Assembly: GCF_003606345.3 (NCBI RefSeq)
Contig: NZ_CP031844.2
Span: 372,001 to 436,000, forward strand
Direction: 5' to 3'
DNA from: Bartonella krasnovii
Lineage (GTDB): Bacteria > Pseudomonadota > Alphaproteobacteria > Rhizobiales > Rhizobiaceae
DNA: 64,000 nt
Shown: positions 55,067 to 64,000 of the stretch, piece after piece
Layout: each line of letters opens with the position of its first letter
Numbering within the stretch: the first letter of the stretch is position 1
Position numbers and translations under genes: made by a program
Notes under the pieces: model-generated
Database searches by the model: none
What the model saw: only the letters and a program-made list of their open reading frames with translations
What the model was told of the DNA's origin: nothing

Positions 55067-55615
55067 ATGGGTGAGCAGACGAGGCGGGATTTTCTCTTTT
55101 TGGTAACAGCTGTTGCAGGAGCAGTTGGAATGGGGATTGTTGCGTGGCCTTTTGTTCGTCAATTGCGTCCAGATGAGGCTGTTTTGGCATCTTCTTCTGT
55201 TGAGGTAGACCTTTCTGGTATTGAAGAGGGCATGTCGGTGACGGTGAAGTGGCGTGGACAACCTGTTGTTATTCGTAACCGCACTGCGAAAGAAATTGCT
55301 GAAGCGCGCGCTACCAAATTGAGTCTTCTAAGAGATCGCCAAGCCCGCAATCCTAATCTTGAAGGCGAAGAAGAAGCAACAGATTTTGCGCGTTCAGCAG
55401 GTAAAGGGCGTGAGAATTGGCTTATTCTCATTAATCTTTGTACACATCTTGGTTGTGTAACACTTGGCCAATCGGGACGATTTGGTGGATGGTTGTGTCC
55501 ATGTCATGGGTCTGTTTATGATACAGCTGGCAGAGTGCGTTCAGGACCTGCTAATTATAACCTCGCCATTCCACCTTATCGATTTCTTTCTGATACTTTA
55601 CTGAAAATAGGATAA
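55067..55615 (+). CDS. petA: Rieske iron-sulfur subunit of cytochrome bc1
   Basis: The protein has 182 residues. A Tat-type N-terminus (TRRDFLFL) and one membrane anchor (about 14-33) precede the Rieske domain. The cluster ligands are in CTHLGC (about 124-129) and CPCHGS (about 144-149), with the disulfide cysteines in the same motifs. It passes electrons from ubiquinol to cytochrome c1. It is the first gene of petABC, with four bases between its stop and petB. Confidence 0.97.
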   Translation: MGEQTRRDFLFLVTAVAGAVGMGIVAWPFVRQLRPDEAVLASSSVEVDLSGIEEGMSVTVKWRGQPVVIRNRTAKEIAEARATKLSLLRDRQARNPNLEGEEEATDFARSAGKGRENWLILINLCTHLGCVTLGQSGRFGGWLCPCHGSVYDTAGRVRSGPANYNLAIPPYRFLSDTLLKIG

Positions 55616-55619
55616 AGAA

Positions 55620-56876
55620 ATGGCAAGATTTCCTCCCTATTCTCCTAAAACTTCTCTTGCTCGTTGGTTTGATAAGCGTTTACCACTTCCTCGTTTTTTT
55701 TATAATGTATTTGTTATTTTTCCTGTACCACGTAATCTGAACTATTTTTATACATTTGGTGGTATTTTGACCGTTATGCTTTTATCACAGCTTTTGACAG
55801 GTCTTGTTTTGTCACTGCATTATGTTCCGGATGTTCATTTGGCTTTTGAAACGGGTGAACGTTTTAGACGTGAAGGACAGTTTGGTTGGCTCTTTCGTCC
55901 GTGGCATTGTGTGGGATCATCCTTCTTTTTTATCGCTGTTTATATTCATTTAGCCCGTGGACTTTATTATGGTTCTTATAAAAATATGCGTGAGATGGTT
56001 TGGGTTACGGGCATGTTTATTTATATCATCATGATGGCAATAGCGTTTTTTGGTTATGTCTTGGTTTGGGGGATGATGTCTGTTTCTGCTGCTTCAGTGG
56101 TTGCTGGACTTTTGAAAGCCATTCCTTTTGTGGGCACATGGTTGCATGAGACGCTTCTTGGTGGTTATAGTGTTGGACAACCAACATTGAACCGTTTTTA
56201 TGTGCTTCATTATTTGTTGTCATTTGTTTTACTTTTTTTCGTGGGAATTCATATTTTTGCAATCCATCAAGTTGGGCAGGGTAATCCAACGGGTCTTACA
56301 ATACAATCAGATGAGGAAACTGTTCCTTTTACACCCTATGCGCTTATCAAAGATATTTTTGCCATTACTGTTTTTCTCGTCTTTTTTGCTTGGTTTTTGT
56401 TTTATATGCCTGATTATATGGGACAGGCTGAAAATTATACTGTTGCTGATCCTTTAAAGGCACCCCTTCGCGTAGTTCCAGAGTGGTACTTTTTGCCTTT
56501 TTATGCCATACTGCGTGCCATCACTTTTAATATTGGTGCTCTTTCATCAACTTTTTTAGGAGTTATTCTCTTAGCAGGTTCGATTTTCGTTTTGTTTCTT
56601 GTTCCATGGTTAGATCGCTCTAAAATATGTTCTGCAAGGTATCGACCTGTTTATAAAATTTTCTTTTGGACATTTATTGCTGATGTTGTGTTTCTTGGCT
56701 ATCTAGGTTCAAGGGAAATCAATGATAGTATTCTTTTATGGACGCAATTGGCTACCGCTTATTATTTTATATTCTTTCTGATTGTTTTGCCGGTCCTCCC
56801 TCTTTTTGAAAAGGGGCGTTCTCTTCCTTCTTCAATTACTGAAGATATGAAACAGAAACAAAATAAACTATGGTAA
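55620..56876 (+). CDS. petB: Cytochrome b subunit of the bc1 complex
   Basis: The protein has 418 residues, eight membrane helices expected. Heme b His ligands lie in helix 2 (HYVPDVHLAFE region, RPWHCVGSSFFFIAVYIHLA) and helix 4 (LHYLLSFVLLFFVGIHIFAIH). The Qo-site motif is PEWYF, in VVPEWYFLPFYAILRA. It carries quinol oxidation and reduction sites in the inner membrane. Its stop overlaps the petC start by seven bases, so translation is coupled. Confidence 0.97.
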   Translation: MARFPPYSPKTSLARWFDKRLPLPRFFYNVFVIFPVPRNLNYFYTFGGILTVMLLSQLLTGLVLSLHYVPDVHLAFETGERFRREGQFGWLFRPWHCVGSSFFFIAVYIHLARGLYYGSYKNMREMVWVTGMFIYIIMMAIAFFGYVLVWGMMSVSAASVVAGLLKAIPFVGTWLHETLLGGYSVGQPTLNRFYVLHYLLSFVLLFFVGIHIFAIHQVGQGNPTGLTIQSDEETVPFTPYALIKDIFAITVFLVFFAWFLFYMPDYMGQAENYTVADPLKAPLRVVPEWYFLPFYAILRAITFNIGALSSTFLGVILLAGSIFVLFLVPWLDRSKICSARYRPVYKIFFWTFIADVVFLGYLGSREINDSILLWTQLATAYYFIFFLIVLPVLPLFEKGRSLPSSITEDMKQKQNKLW

Positions 56877-57727
56877 ATACTTTTATTGGATTGCTTGTTA
56901 TAGCAGTAATAGGATTTCCTTTTCAGAGTGTAGCTGGTAATATCTCTGATAAAGAGGAGAGGTTTGTTTCTTTTCCTTTACATGTCCCTAAAAAACAGGA
57001 ATGGAGTTTTTCAGGGCCATTTGGCATTTATGATAAAGCACAGTTGCGACGTGGATTAAAGGTTTATAAACAGGTTTGTTCTAGCTGCCACGGGTTAAGA
57101 TATGTGGCTTTTCGCGATTTAAAAGCTCTTGGCTATGATCAAGAACAGATTAAAGCTTTTGCAGGGCAATATGAAGTGCGCGATGGTCCTAATCGAGAAG
57201 GGCAGTTTTTTAAACGTGCTGGTGTCGCAACGGATTATTTTCCTTCTCCCTTTGCTTATGAAGAAGCAGAAGGAAATATTCTTCATGGCACTTCTCCTCC
57301 AGATTTATCATTAATGGCGCGTGCACGTGCCGTATCTTTACCATTTCCTGCTGTTATTTCTGAGGTGCTTACCCATTATAATACTGCTGGTCCAGATTAT
57401 ATTACAGCCCTTTTAACGGGATATCAGGAAGCTCCAGAAAATACAGAAATTGCTGATGGTTTTTGGTATAATCCTTATTTTATTGCTGGTAATTCTATAG
57501 CTATGGCGCCTCCATTGAGTAATGGTGTTGTTTCTTATGAAGACGGAACTCCGGAAACTGTTGAATATTATGCGCGTGATGTTGCGGCTTTTTTGATGTG
57601 GGCTGCTGATCCTCATATGGAAATTCGTAAAAAAACCGGTTTTCGTGTTATCTTATTTTTGATCATTTTTGGGGGGCTTGTTTATATTTTAAAAAACCGT
57701 ATTTGGCGTAGTTTAGAAGAAAAATGA
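56870..57727 (+). CDS. petC: Cytochrome c1
   Basis: The protein has 285 residues. A signal peptide (about 1-22) is followed by the periplasmic domain. The heme motif CSSCH is in YKQVCSSCHGLRYVAFRDL (about 68-75), and the Met ligand lies in the SIAMAPPLSN segment. A C-terminal membrane anchor (about 260-277, VILFLIIFGGLVYILK) ends in basic residues. It needs the ccm system encoded earlier in this window for heme attachment. No strong terminator is seen after it. Confidence 0.96.
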   Translation: MVNTFIGLLVIAVIGFPFQSVAGNISDKEERFVSFPLHVPKKQEWSFSGPFGIYDKAQLRRGLKVYKQVCSSCHGLRYVAFRDLKALGYDQEQIKAFAGQYEVRDGPNREGQFFKRAGVATDYFPSPFAYEEAEGNILHGTSPPDLSLMARARAVSLPFPAVISEVLTHYNTAGPDYITALLTGYQEAPENTEIADGFWYNPYFIAGNSIAMAPPLSNGVVSYEDGTPETVEYYARDVAAFLMWAADPHMEIRKKTGFRVILFLIIFGGLVYILKNRIWRSLEEK

Positions 57728-57863
57728 AAGGAGAAGGTAAAAGAATAGAAGAAAAAATTATGGGAGCTGGTCTTGAAAGAGTATAAAGAGTGTAGGGAAC
57801 AAATCTGATTATGATGCATTGATGTTTATAAAGTAAAAGCAAAGTAAAAACGGAGATGTTAAA

Positions 57864-58304
57864 ATGAAAAAAACTGTATGGACTACTCTTATATCTGCTT
57901 TAATGGTTTCTAGTACTTACGCTCAGTCTTTTGAAGTTCCTTCTAAACCTGAAATGGTTTCTGCAACGGGTGTTGTACAGGTGGGATCAGATATGTCTGT
58001 GCGTTATGTTACACCTTTAGCAACGGATTTTGTCGCTTCCAGTCTTATTGGTGCAGATGTCTATAATATAGAAAATGAAAATATTGGTGAAGTAAAAGAT
58101 ATTATTTTGCGTGAAAATAACATTGCAGGGTTTGTTATTGCTGTTGGTGGTTTCCTTGGTATAGGGGAGAGTTATGTGGTCGTATCTCCAAAAACAATCC
58201 AGATGACAAATGATTATGGTAAGTGGAAACTTATTACAAATGCCACAAAGGATTCTTTAAAAGACGCTCCAACATTTAAATATGAAGGGCATTGGGCACG
58301 CTGA
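57864..58304 (+). CDS. Exported PRC-barrel domain protein
   Basis: The protein has 146 residues. A signal peptide ends near TYAQS. The single PRC-barrel domain (about 57-120) contains SSLIGADVYNIENENIGEVK and VIAVGGFLGIGESYVVVSP. Exported PRC-barrel proteins are common in rhizobia and probably bind envelope or RNA/protein partners; no specific role is known. GGAGATGTTAAA precedes the ATG. It stands about 136 bases after petC, probably as its own unit. Confidence 0.88.
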   Translation: MKKTVWTTLISALMVSSTYAQSFEVPSKPEMVSATGVVQVGSDMSVRYVTPLATDFVASSLIGADVYNIENENIGEVKDIILRENNIAGFVIAVGGFLGIGESYVVVSPKTIQMTNDYGKWKLITNATKDSLKDAPTFKYEGHWAR

Positions 58305-58649
58305 TTTCGTGTTTCCATTGTCTACGATTAGAACAGTTGCTGTCATAACACGTGATGGCACTGTTTTTTATACAGAGCATTTGAGAAATGTAAAACTTTT
58401 AGGCAATAAGCTCTTTTTGTTTTTTTAAACTCAAAGGAAAATTGAGATTAGATCTTAATGATTTTGATAAGGTAAAGAAACGAACAATTTCAATTTTTTT
58501 GAAAGAAAAATACTCTATACGTTTTGTACAGCTTAAAAATACTTCAAACAGAATATTTAATCCTTAAAGCTTTATAGAAGAGATATTTGTAAATCCTATA
58601 CCTATTCTTTATTTGCTTAAAAGGCACAAAATATTAAGAGAGAGACTAT
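58305..58649. other. Intergenic gap, no gene seen
   Basis: About 345 bases between two convergent genes (PRC-barrel and ychF). Several short T-rich stretches occur but no perfect hairpin. Nothing else is seen. Confidence 0.5.
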
Positions 58650-59753
58650 TTAAGTATTATGTTTAAACAACATAACATCACCGTCTTGCACAATATATTC
58701 TTTACCTTCATCACGGGCTTTGCCCGCTTCTTTTGCACCGTTTTCTCCTCCTAAAGCAATATAATCCTCGTAGCTGATGGTTTGAGCGCGGATAAAGCCA
58801 CGCTCAAAATCTGAGTGAATAACACCCGCAGCTTGGGGTGCTTTCGTGCCACGTGTGATTGTCCATGCTCGTGTTTCTTTAGGTCCACAGGTGAAATAAG
58901 TAATGAGGTCAAGCAAAGAATAGCCAGCACGAATGAGGCGGTTTAGACTTGGTTCAAAAAGCCCTAGGGCATTAAGGTACTCTGAAGCCTCGGCATCATT
59001 AAGTTGGGTAATTTCAGCTTCAATGGAAGCAGAAATGATAATGCTTTGAGCATTTTGCTCTGCTGCCATTTTTTCGACCATTCGTGTAAAGTTATTTCCA
59101 TGAGCAGCGTCATTTTCACTTACATTGCATACATAGAGGACGGGTTTAGAAGTGAGAAGATTTAAGTTCTCAAGGATGCGGCGTTCTTCAGAAGAGATAT
59201 CTTTAAGCAACAATCGAACAGGATTTCCCTGTTGCAAGATATTTAATGCTTTTTCCATAACGGGTAGAATTGTGAGAGCTTCTTTATCTTTTCCAGTGGC
59301 TCGTTTGCGAATTTGTACGATTCGTCTCTCAAGACTTTCTAAATCCGCCAGCATGAGTTCAGTTTCAACGGTTATGGCATCAGAAAGGGGATCAATATGT
59401 CCTTCTACATGGGTTATATCATCATCTTGAAAACAGCGTAAAACGTGAATAATGGCATCAACCTCACGGATATTGGCTAAAAATTTGTTTCCTAAACCTT
59501 CGCCTTTTGAAGCGCCACGCACAAGCCCTGCAATGTCAACGAAATTAATGCGTGTAGGAATAATCTCTTTTGAACCAGCGATGGAAGCAATTTTTTCCAT
59601 TCGTGAATCTGGAACAGCAACTTCACCGGTGTTGGGTTCAATGGTACAAAAAGGATAATTGGCCGCCTGTGCAGTGGCTGTTTTTGTGAGCGCATTAAAA
59701 AGAGTTGATTTTCCAACATTAGGTAATCCGACAATACCGCATTTAAAGCCCAT
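58650..59753 (-). CDS. ychF: Redox-regulated ATPase/GTPase YchF
   Basis: The protein has 367 residues, the standard YchF/OLA1 length. The P-loop is GLPNVGKST (about 8-16), followed by DIAGLVRGASKGEGLGNKFL (G3 region) and the NVSEND segment in place of NKxD, which explains its preference for ATP. The C-terminal TGS-like domain has LLDLITYFTCGPKETRAWT, IHSDFERGFIRA and KARDEGKEYIVQDGDVMLF. It associates with ribosomes and stress responses. Confidence 0.96.
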   Translation of the reverse strand: MGFKCGIVGLPNVGKSTLFNALTKTATAQAANYPFCTIEPNTGEVAVPDSRMEKIASIAGSKEIIPTRINFVDIAGLVRGASKGEGLGNKFLANIREVDAIIHVLRCFQDDDITHVEGHIDPLSDAITVETELMLADLESLERRIVQIRKRATGKDKEALTILPVMEKALNILQQGNPVRLLLKDISSEERRILENLNLLTSKPVLYVCNVSENDAAHGNNFTRMVEKMAAEQNAQSIIISASIEAEITQLNDAEASEYLNALGLFEPSLNRLIRAGYSLLDLITYFTCGPKETRAWTITRGTKAPQAAGVIHSDFERGFIRAQTISYEDYIALGGENGAKEAGKARDEGKEYIVQDGDVMLFKHNT

Positions 59754-59986
59754 GAGAATCTTTCTTTTCTATTGATTTTATTGGTCAAGATAAAAATTCT
59801 TTATAGCATATTTTCAGAAGAGTTATAGCCTTTGTATTGTGATAAGTGAGAAAAAAGTCTACAGCAATGAATAACCTGTTTTTTATCTTTTAAAGTTTTT
59901 CTTAAACTTAATAATTAAGAAAACTTCGAGTTAATGTTAATAGTGTGCTAAGTTTTTCATGGTACGCAGATCTGCGTAAATAATTA

Positions 59987-60748
59987 ATGGGAGAAAATAG
60001 AAGAGTGTTATCTCGTTGTGCCTTTTTAACTGCAGCACTTTTAGCTTTAGCTGGATGTGCTACAACACATCAATCAGATATGTCATCGGCTTCTTTTCAA
60101 CAAGCTCGATACATTCCACCAGAAATACAGGCTTTGTACGGTCCTGTAACGAATGAAACTTATCCGTTACCTGCTGTTGATCTTACAACAATTGATCCAA
60201 AGTTTTGGCGACAAGAAGTGATTTATTATACATCTTATCCACCTGGAACGTTGGTTATCGATACGCAAGAATGTTTTCTTTACCTTATTGGTGAAAATGG
60301 AAAAGCTTTACGCTATGGGATTGGGGTCGGTAAGGAAGGCCTAGCATTTGAAGGTGAGGGAGTTGTACAGCGCAAGCGTCGCTGGCCCAATTGGGCTCCG
60401 ACAGCAGCAATGATGGCACGAGAACCAGAACGTTATGGGCATTTGGGGAAAGGAATGCCTCCAGGACCCGATAATCCATTAGGCGCGCGAGCACTTTATC
60501 TTTTCAAAAATGGGAAAGACACACTTTTCCGTATTCATGGCTCACATGAATCTTGGTCAATAGGGCGTGCCATTTCAAGCGGATGTATCCGTTTGCTCAA
60601 TCAAGATATTATTGATCTTTATGATCGCGTTCCCGTTGGTTCGCGCGTTGTGGTGTTACAAAACAATAGAAGTGCGCCTACAGTTTACAGTCAACAATCA
60701 AATGGCTACGATCCGCTAGAGTCAACCATTCAGCCAAATGATTTTTAA
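59987..60748 (+). CDS. Lipoprotein L,D-transpeptidase (YkuD domain)
   Basis: The protein has 253 residues. A lipoprotein signal with LALAGC (Cys about 23) anchors it. The YkuD domain (about 90-225) has GTLVIDTQECFLYLI and the active-site block FRIHGSHESW...SSGCIRLLNQD, in which Cys is the nucleophile and His the base. It would make 3-3 crosslinks in peptidoglycan or attach proteins to it. The length and Pro-rich linker match rhizobial ErfK/YbiS proteins. Confidence 0.94.
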   Translation: MGENRRVLSRCAFLTAALLALAGCATTHQSDMSSASFQQARYIPPEIQALYGPVTNETYPLPAVDLTTIDPKFWRQEVIYYTSYPPGTLVIDTQECFLYLIGENGKALRYGIGVGKEGLAFEGEGVVQRKRRWPNWAPTAAMMAREPERYGHLGKGMPPGPDNPLGARALYLFKNGKDTLFRIHGSHESWSIGRAISSGCIRLLNQDIIDLYDRVPVGSRVVVLQNNRSAPTVYSQQSNGYDPLESTIQPNDF

Positions 60749-61148
60749 TTTTAGGGAGAAGATTGAAAAGAGCCATTTGAGTATTTTGGTTTGCTGTCCA
60801 ATCTTCTCTTTCTTCCAAAGAGTATAGACCTTTCTTTTTCAAAAAGTCTGCACAAATATCATTATTTTATTTGCCAGATTTTCATATTGCCCAAACAGGT
60901 TTTGCTTTTGAGAAGTTTTATAAGAGGCATTTTTTTCTTTTTTCAAGAGTTTTTATCCGTATACCTTTCCAATTTGTGAGGTGTAAGCCAATGTTTTTGA
61001 TTATTTCATTATCAATAGACTTGAATTGAATTTTATGATATTGGGTGTTTTTATTTAGCGTACAAAAAATTAATTTTATAAATCAATATATTATATAAAA
61101 TTTCTATAGAGAAATATTGATTTTTTTACCGATGAGAGAAATAAAAGA
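60749..61148. other. Intergenic gap, no gene seen
   Basis: About 400 bases between the convergent transpeptidase and pth genes. A 62-codon frame (60791-60979) is Phe/Leu/Ser-rich with no family match and is not called. Confidence 0.45.
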
Positions 61149-61730
61149 TTAGAATAAGTTTTTATTTTTTATCGTTTGTGAAACTTCATTCATAAAAAGA
61201 GATTTGTCACCCTTTATGAGGAGAGCAATATTTTTTGCAATGGTCTCTAAGAGAGGGAGCAACCATTCTTGATCAGATTTGGTAAAGTTTCCTAAAACGT
61301 GATGATGAACAAGTTCCTTGCTTCCAGGATGACCAATACCTATACGTATGCGACAATAGTCGCTACCACAATGGGCATCAATAGACTTAATACCATTATG
61401 CCCATTATTTCCTCCTCCGATTTTTACACGGACTTTTCCCGGTGACAGGTCTAACTCATCATAAATAATGATCAAACTCTTTAAATCGAGTTTATAAAAT
61501 CGCAAAGCTTCACCGATAGCTTGCCCCGAAAGATTCATAAAAGTTTGCGGTTTAATAAGAAAAATTTTCTCATTATTTATAAAACCGCTAGAGATTTCTG
61601 CTTGAAACTTCTTCGACCATGGAGAGAAAGAAAAGGACTGATAAATAGTATCAACAGCCATAAAACCGATATTATGGCGGTTATTTTGATATTGCAAACC
61701 AGGATTGCCAAGACCAGCAATAAGCCACAT
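61149..61730 (-). CDS. pth: Peptidyl-tRNA hydrolase
   Basis: The protein has 193 residues, of which [19 protein letters not shown] carries the catalytic His (about 20). [26 protein letters not shown] and [12 protein letters not shown] are the other motifs. It frees tRNA from stalled peptidyl-tRNA. It follows the L25 gene in the common L25-pth pair, with a GC-rich hairpin between them. Confidence 0.96.
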   Translation of the reverse strand: MWLIAGLGNPGLQYQNNRHNIGFMAVDTIYQSFSFSPWSKKFQAEISSGFINNEKIFLIKPQTFMNLSGQAIGEALRFYKLDLKSLIIIYDELDLSPGKVRVKIGGGNNGHNGIKSIDAHCGSDYCRIRIGIGHPGSKELVHHHVLGNFTKSDQEWLLPLLETIAKNIALLIKGDKSLFMNEVSQTIKNKNLF

Positions 61731-61778
61731 ATGTACCTTCAGTCAAAGTGTGAGGGGAGTATACGTTTCATAAATTAA

Positions 61779-61797
61779 GGCGGGAAAAATTCCCGCC
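61779..61797 (-). terminator. Hairpin between rplY and pth
   Basis: A perfect GGCGGGAA/TTCCCGCC stem with a three-base loop lies about 10 bases after the L25 stop. Only a short T-run follows on the minus strand, so it may attenuate rather than stop transcription into pth. Confidence 0.6.
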
Positions 61798-61806
61798 TGT
61801 TGAGTT

Positions 61807-62436
61807 TTATGAAGTTTGCGCCTCGTCTTCATCTTTTTCTTGTTCGGAAGTTTCATCACTGACATCTACGCTCGCAGGCGCTGCAATGGTTGCAATAGTA
61901 AAGTCGCGATCTTGGATAATGGGTGTCACATCTTTTGGCAGTTGCACAGCTGAAATGTGGATAGAATCACCAATAGAATAGCTGGAGAGATCAATTTCAA
62001 TAGCCTCAGGAATAGCATTTGCTGGAGCGGTACATTCAATTTCATGGCGAACAATATTGAGAACACCACCCTTTTTAAGTCCAGGTGCTGTATCTTCATT
62101 GAGGAAGTGGACAGGAATATTCACTTCTACAACAGATTTTGCTGAAATGCGTAAGAAATCGACATGGAGAGGAAAGTCACGCACAGGGTCCAATTGGTAA
62201 TCTTTTGGCAAGACCATAATTTTTTTCTTGTCGAGGACAATCGTTGCAATGGTGGTCCGAAAGCCACCGGCTTGGATTTTGTAGAAAATCTCTTTATAGG
62301 GAACTGTTATTGCCAAAGGAGGTTGTTTTTCACCATAAATGACAGCAGGGATAAGACCGTTGCGGCGAAGTTCACGGGAGGACCCCTTACCAACCCGCTC
62401 GCGTTTTTCGGCCTTAAGAGTGTAGCTTTTACTCAT
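61807..62436 (-). CDS. rplY: 50S ribosomal protein L25/general stress protein Ctc
   Basis: The protein has 209 residues, the long CTC form. The N-terminal L25 domain (about 5-95) has [25 protein letters not shown] motifs (here [20 protein letters not shown]), [13 protein letters not shown] and [17 protein letters not shown]. The C-terminal TL5-like domain (about 96-190) and an acidic tail ([11 protein letters not shown]) follow. It binds 5S rRNA. It is usually cotranscribed with pth. Confidence 0.96.
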   Translation of the reverse strand: MSKSYTLKAEKRERVGKGSSRELRRNGLIPAVIYGEKQPPLAITVPYKEIFYKIQAGGFRTTIATIVLDKKKIMVLPKDYQLDPVRDFPLHVDFLRISAKSVVEVNIPVHFLNEDTAPGLKKGGVLNIVRHEIECTAPANAIPEAIEIDLSSYSIGDSIHISAVQLPKDVTPIIQDRDFTIATIAAPASVDVSDETSEQEKDEDEAQTS

Positions 62437-62722
62437 AATTTAAGTCCTTTTTACATGATTGGAGATCCTTCAAAAACAATAACAGTTTTTGCATGGATAT
62501 GAAGATATGCGCTAGAAAACAGCGATTGCTCCATTCTACGCTGCCTCCAAGGGTGTCTACGTAGAAGCTTGTTCTATAATTCAAACTATTCATAGATGCA
62601 AGAGTTGTGGGAAAAATCGATGATTTCTACCGTTAAAAAGGAGGAAATGTTACAAATTACTATGCGGATGGAGAATCAACCAATAGGCGCTAATATGTTT
62701 AAAATTAAACACTGGAGATGTT

Positions 62723-64000
62723 ATGAAGGTTGAGATTGCCTTGGGTGAGATGTCAGAGAGTCGTGCTTTGCATAAATCGATGCCAGCGCTTCTTGATTTG
62801 GAAGAATTATTGGCGACACGTCTTCTTGTACAAGGTAATTCCGGTTCAGGGAAATCACATCTTTTACGCCGTCTTTTAGAACAAAGTGCTAAGTGGGTGC
62901 AGCACTGCGTGATTGATCCAGAAGGCGATTTTATCACTTTGGCCGATAAATTTGGTCATGTTATTGTAGAGGCTCAACGTAGCGAATTAGAATTGACGCG
63001 TATTGCTCATCGCATTCGGCAACATCGGGTTTCGGTGGTATTTAACCTGGAGGGCTTGGATACTGAACAACAGATGCGTGCTGTGGGGGCTTTTCTTGGG
63101 GCACTGTTTGATGTGGAACGTGATTATTGGTATCCTATGCTTGTGGTGGTTGATGAGGCACAATTGTTTGCTCCAACTGCGGCAGGAGAAGTTTCCGATG
63201 AAGCGCGTAAAATTTCTCTGAGTGCTATGACAAATCTTATGTGTCGAGGACGTAAACGGGGACTTGCTGGTGTTATTGCAACACAACGTTTGGCTAAGCT
63301 TGCCAAAAATGTTGCTGCTGAAGCTTCAAATTTTTTAATAGGTCGGACTTTTTTAGATATTGATATGATGCGTGCGGCTGATCTTTTGGGGATGGAGCGT
63401 CGTCAAGCGGAAATGTTTAGAGATCTTGAGCGGGGACATTTTATCGCTTTAGGTCCTGCTTTATCACGACGTCCCTTACCAATTATCATTGGTTCGGTTG
63501 AAACTTTAGCACGCTCTTCTAGCCCTAAATTAATGCCACTTCCAACAGAGCACATAGATGCAAAAGAACTCGTTTTTACGGCTTCACCAGAGGAAATTTT
63601 AACGCCATTTAAACAAATACGAGAGCCTGTGAGAGAAAAATCAATGCACGAGATGTTAGAGGAGGTGGTGCATAAAAAACAAGAGGACTTAGAAGAAAAC
63701 CTAAGTTTATTTCCTGAACTTTCTGATGTTGAGCGAGAGTGTCAAGCAGAACATGTTATTCGAGAAATTCTTGAGGATCCTGAGGCTTTTTATCGTTCAA
63801 CAGCAGTGCTTTATCAAGATTTTTCAGTTCGTTGCCGTATCCATGGTATGTCTAAAGTTCCTTTTAATCTTTCACAATTTCGGCGTAAATTGGCGATTGC
63901 TCAAGCTTTTGTCGATGAACAAACAGCTGTAAGTGAACATTGGAAACATATTTTGCAGATATCAGAAAGTTTGGAAGATGATGTTCAAGGAGTCTTCTTG
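62723..64000 (+). CDS. HerA-like ATP-binding protein, 3' end outside the window
   Basis: At least 426 residues; the frame is open to the last base. ATG 62723 has GGAG five bases upstream. Walker A is GNSGSGKSH (residues 38-46), Walker B is MLVVVDEAQLF (about 139-149), and a later Arg-rich MCRGRKRGLAGVIATQR plus FLIGRTFLDIDM are typical of the HerA/DUF87/FtsK-like helicase group. The rest has coiled and acidic stretches. It probably acts on DNA, but partner nuclease genes are not visible here. Confidence 0.82.
   Translation, partial: MKVEIALGEMSESRALHKSMPALLDLEELLATRLLVQGNSGSGKSHLLRRLLEQSAKWVQHCVIDPEGDFITLADKFGHVIVEAQRSELELTRIAHRIRQHRVSVVFNLEGLDTEQQMRAVGAFLGALFDVERDYWYPMLVVVDEAQLFAPTAAGEVSDEARKISLSAMTNLMCRGRKRGLAGVIATQRLAKLAKNVAAEASNFLIGRTFLDIDMMRAADLLGMERRQAEMFRDLERGHFIALGPALSRRPLPIIIGSVETLARSSSPKLMPLPTEHIDAKELVFTASPEEILTPFKQIREPVREKSMHEMLEEVVHKKQEDLEENLSLFPELSDVERECQAEHVIREILEDPEAFYRSTAVLYQDFSVRCRIHGMSKVPFNLSQFRRKLAIAQAFVDEQTAVSEHWKHILQISESLEDDVQGVFL

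Noticed and set aside
1..64000. CRISPR arrays, rRNA operon or complete insertion sequences
   Set aside because: No regularly spaced direct repeats, rRNA-like segments or transposase genes with terminal repeats were seen.

Overview
The window is chromosomal DNA of a Bartonella species (Alphaproteobacteria, Hyphomicrobiales), probably of the rodent-associated group. The evidence is low G+C with long AT-rich gaps, a Pap31/Hbp-type hemin-binding porin, a MucR regulator, a FeuN-FeuP-FeuQ set, and rhizobial gene orders (ccmI-ccmE-ccmF-ccmH-degP-two-component pair-glnE; MoxR-DUF58-BatA-like-DUF4159; petABC). The species cannot be settled from the sequence alone.

Layout. 1-7.0 kb: core genes (peptidoglycan-binding protein, DUF5330, SufE, MucR, oligopeptidase B, Fe superoxide dismutase). 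7.7-18.9 kb: a prophage remnant next to tRNA-Gln(TTG). It keeps integrase, recombination, repressor/Cro, replication, SSB and toxin-antitoxin genes but no head, tail or lysis genes. It ends at about 18.88 kb in the first codons of a phage gene fused to an inverted, broken ABC exporter gene. 18.9-21.8 kb: the HlyB-type exporter relic, then a glycine-rich bacteriocin-like peptide gene plus small membrane protein, duplicated in tandem and partly decayed. 22-27 kb: DUF1499 protein, DUF1254/DUF1214 pair and a class A penicillin-binding protein. 27.4-40.9 kb: feuN-feuP-feuQ, cytochrome c maturation genes, a DegP protease, a second two-component pair and glnE. 41-54.5 kb: hemin-binding porin, phosphoesterase, the MoxR operon, CCA-adding enzyme and TrmL. 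55-64 kb: bc1 complex, PRC-barrel protein, YchF, an L,D-transpeptidase, Pth, L25 and an ATPase that runs off the end.

The most unusual part is 18.8-21.8 kb. A perfect AGGAGG ribosome-binding site precedes ATG and a run of seven G. One more G would open a 91-residue peptide with a charged N-terminal region, a Gly-Gly site and a glycine-zipper C-terminal half, followed by a small membrane protein. I read this as a decaying or phase-variable microcin-like cassette with its exporter relic alongside.

A second theme is single-base frame breaks in homopolymers inside the prophage remnant (ERF gene, DUF1376 replication gene, a 72-residue gene, HigB twice). The ERF break sits on a correctly phased T TTA AAC heptamer, so programmed -1 frameshifting is possible there. 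The large core genes show no such breaks.
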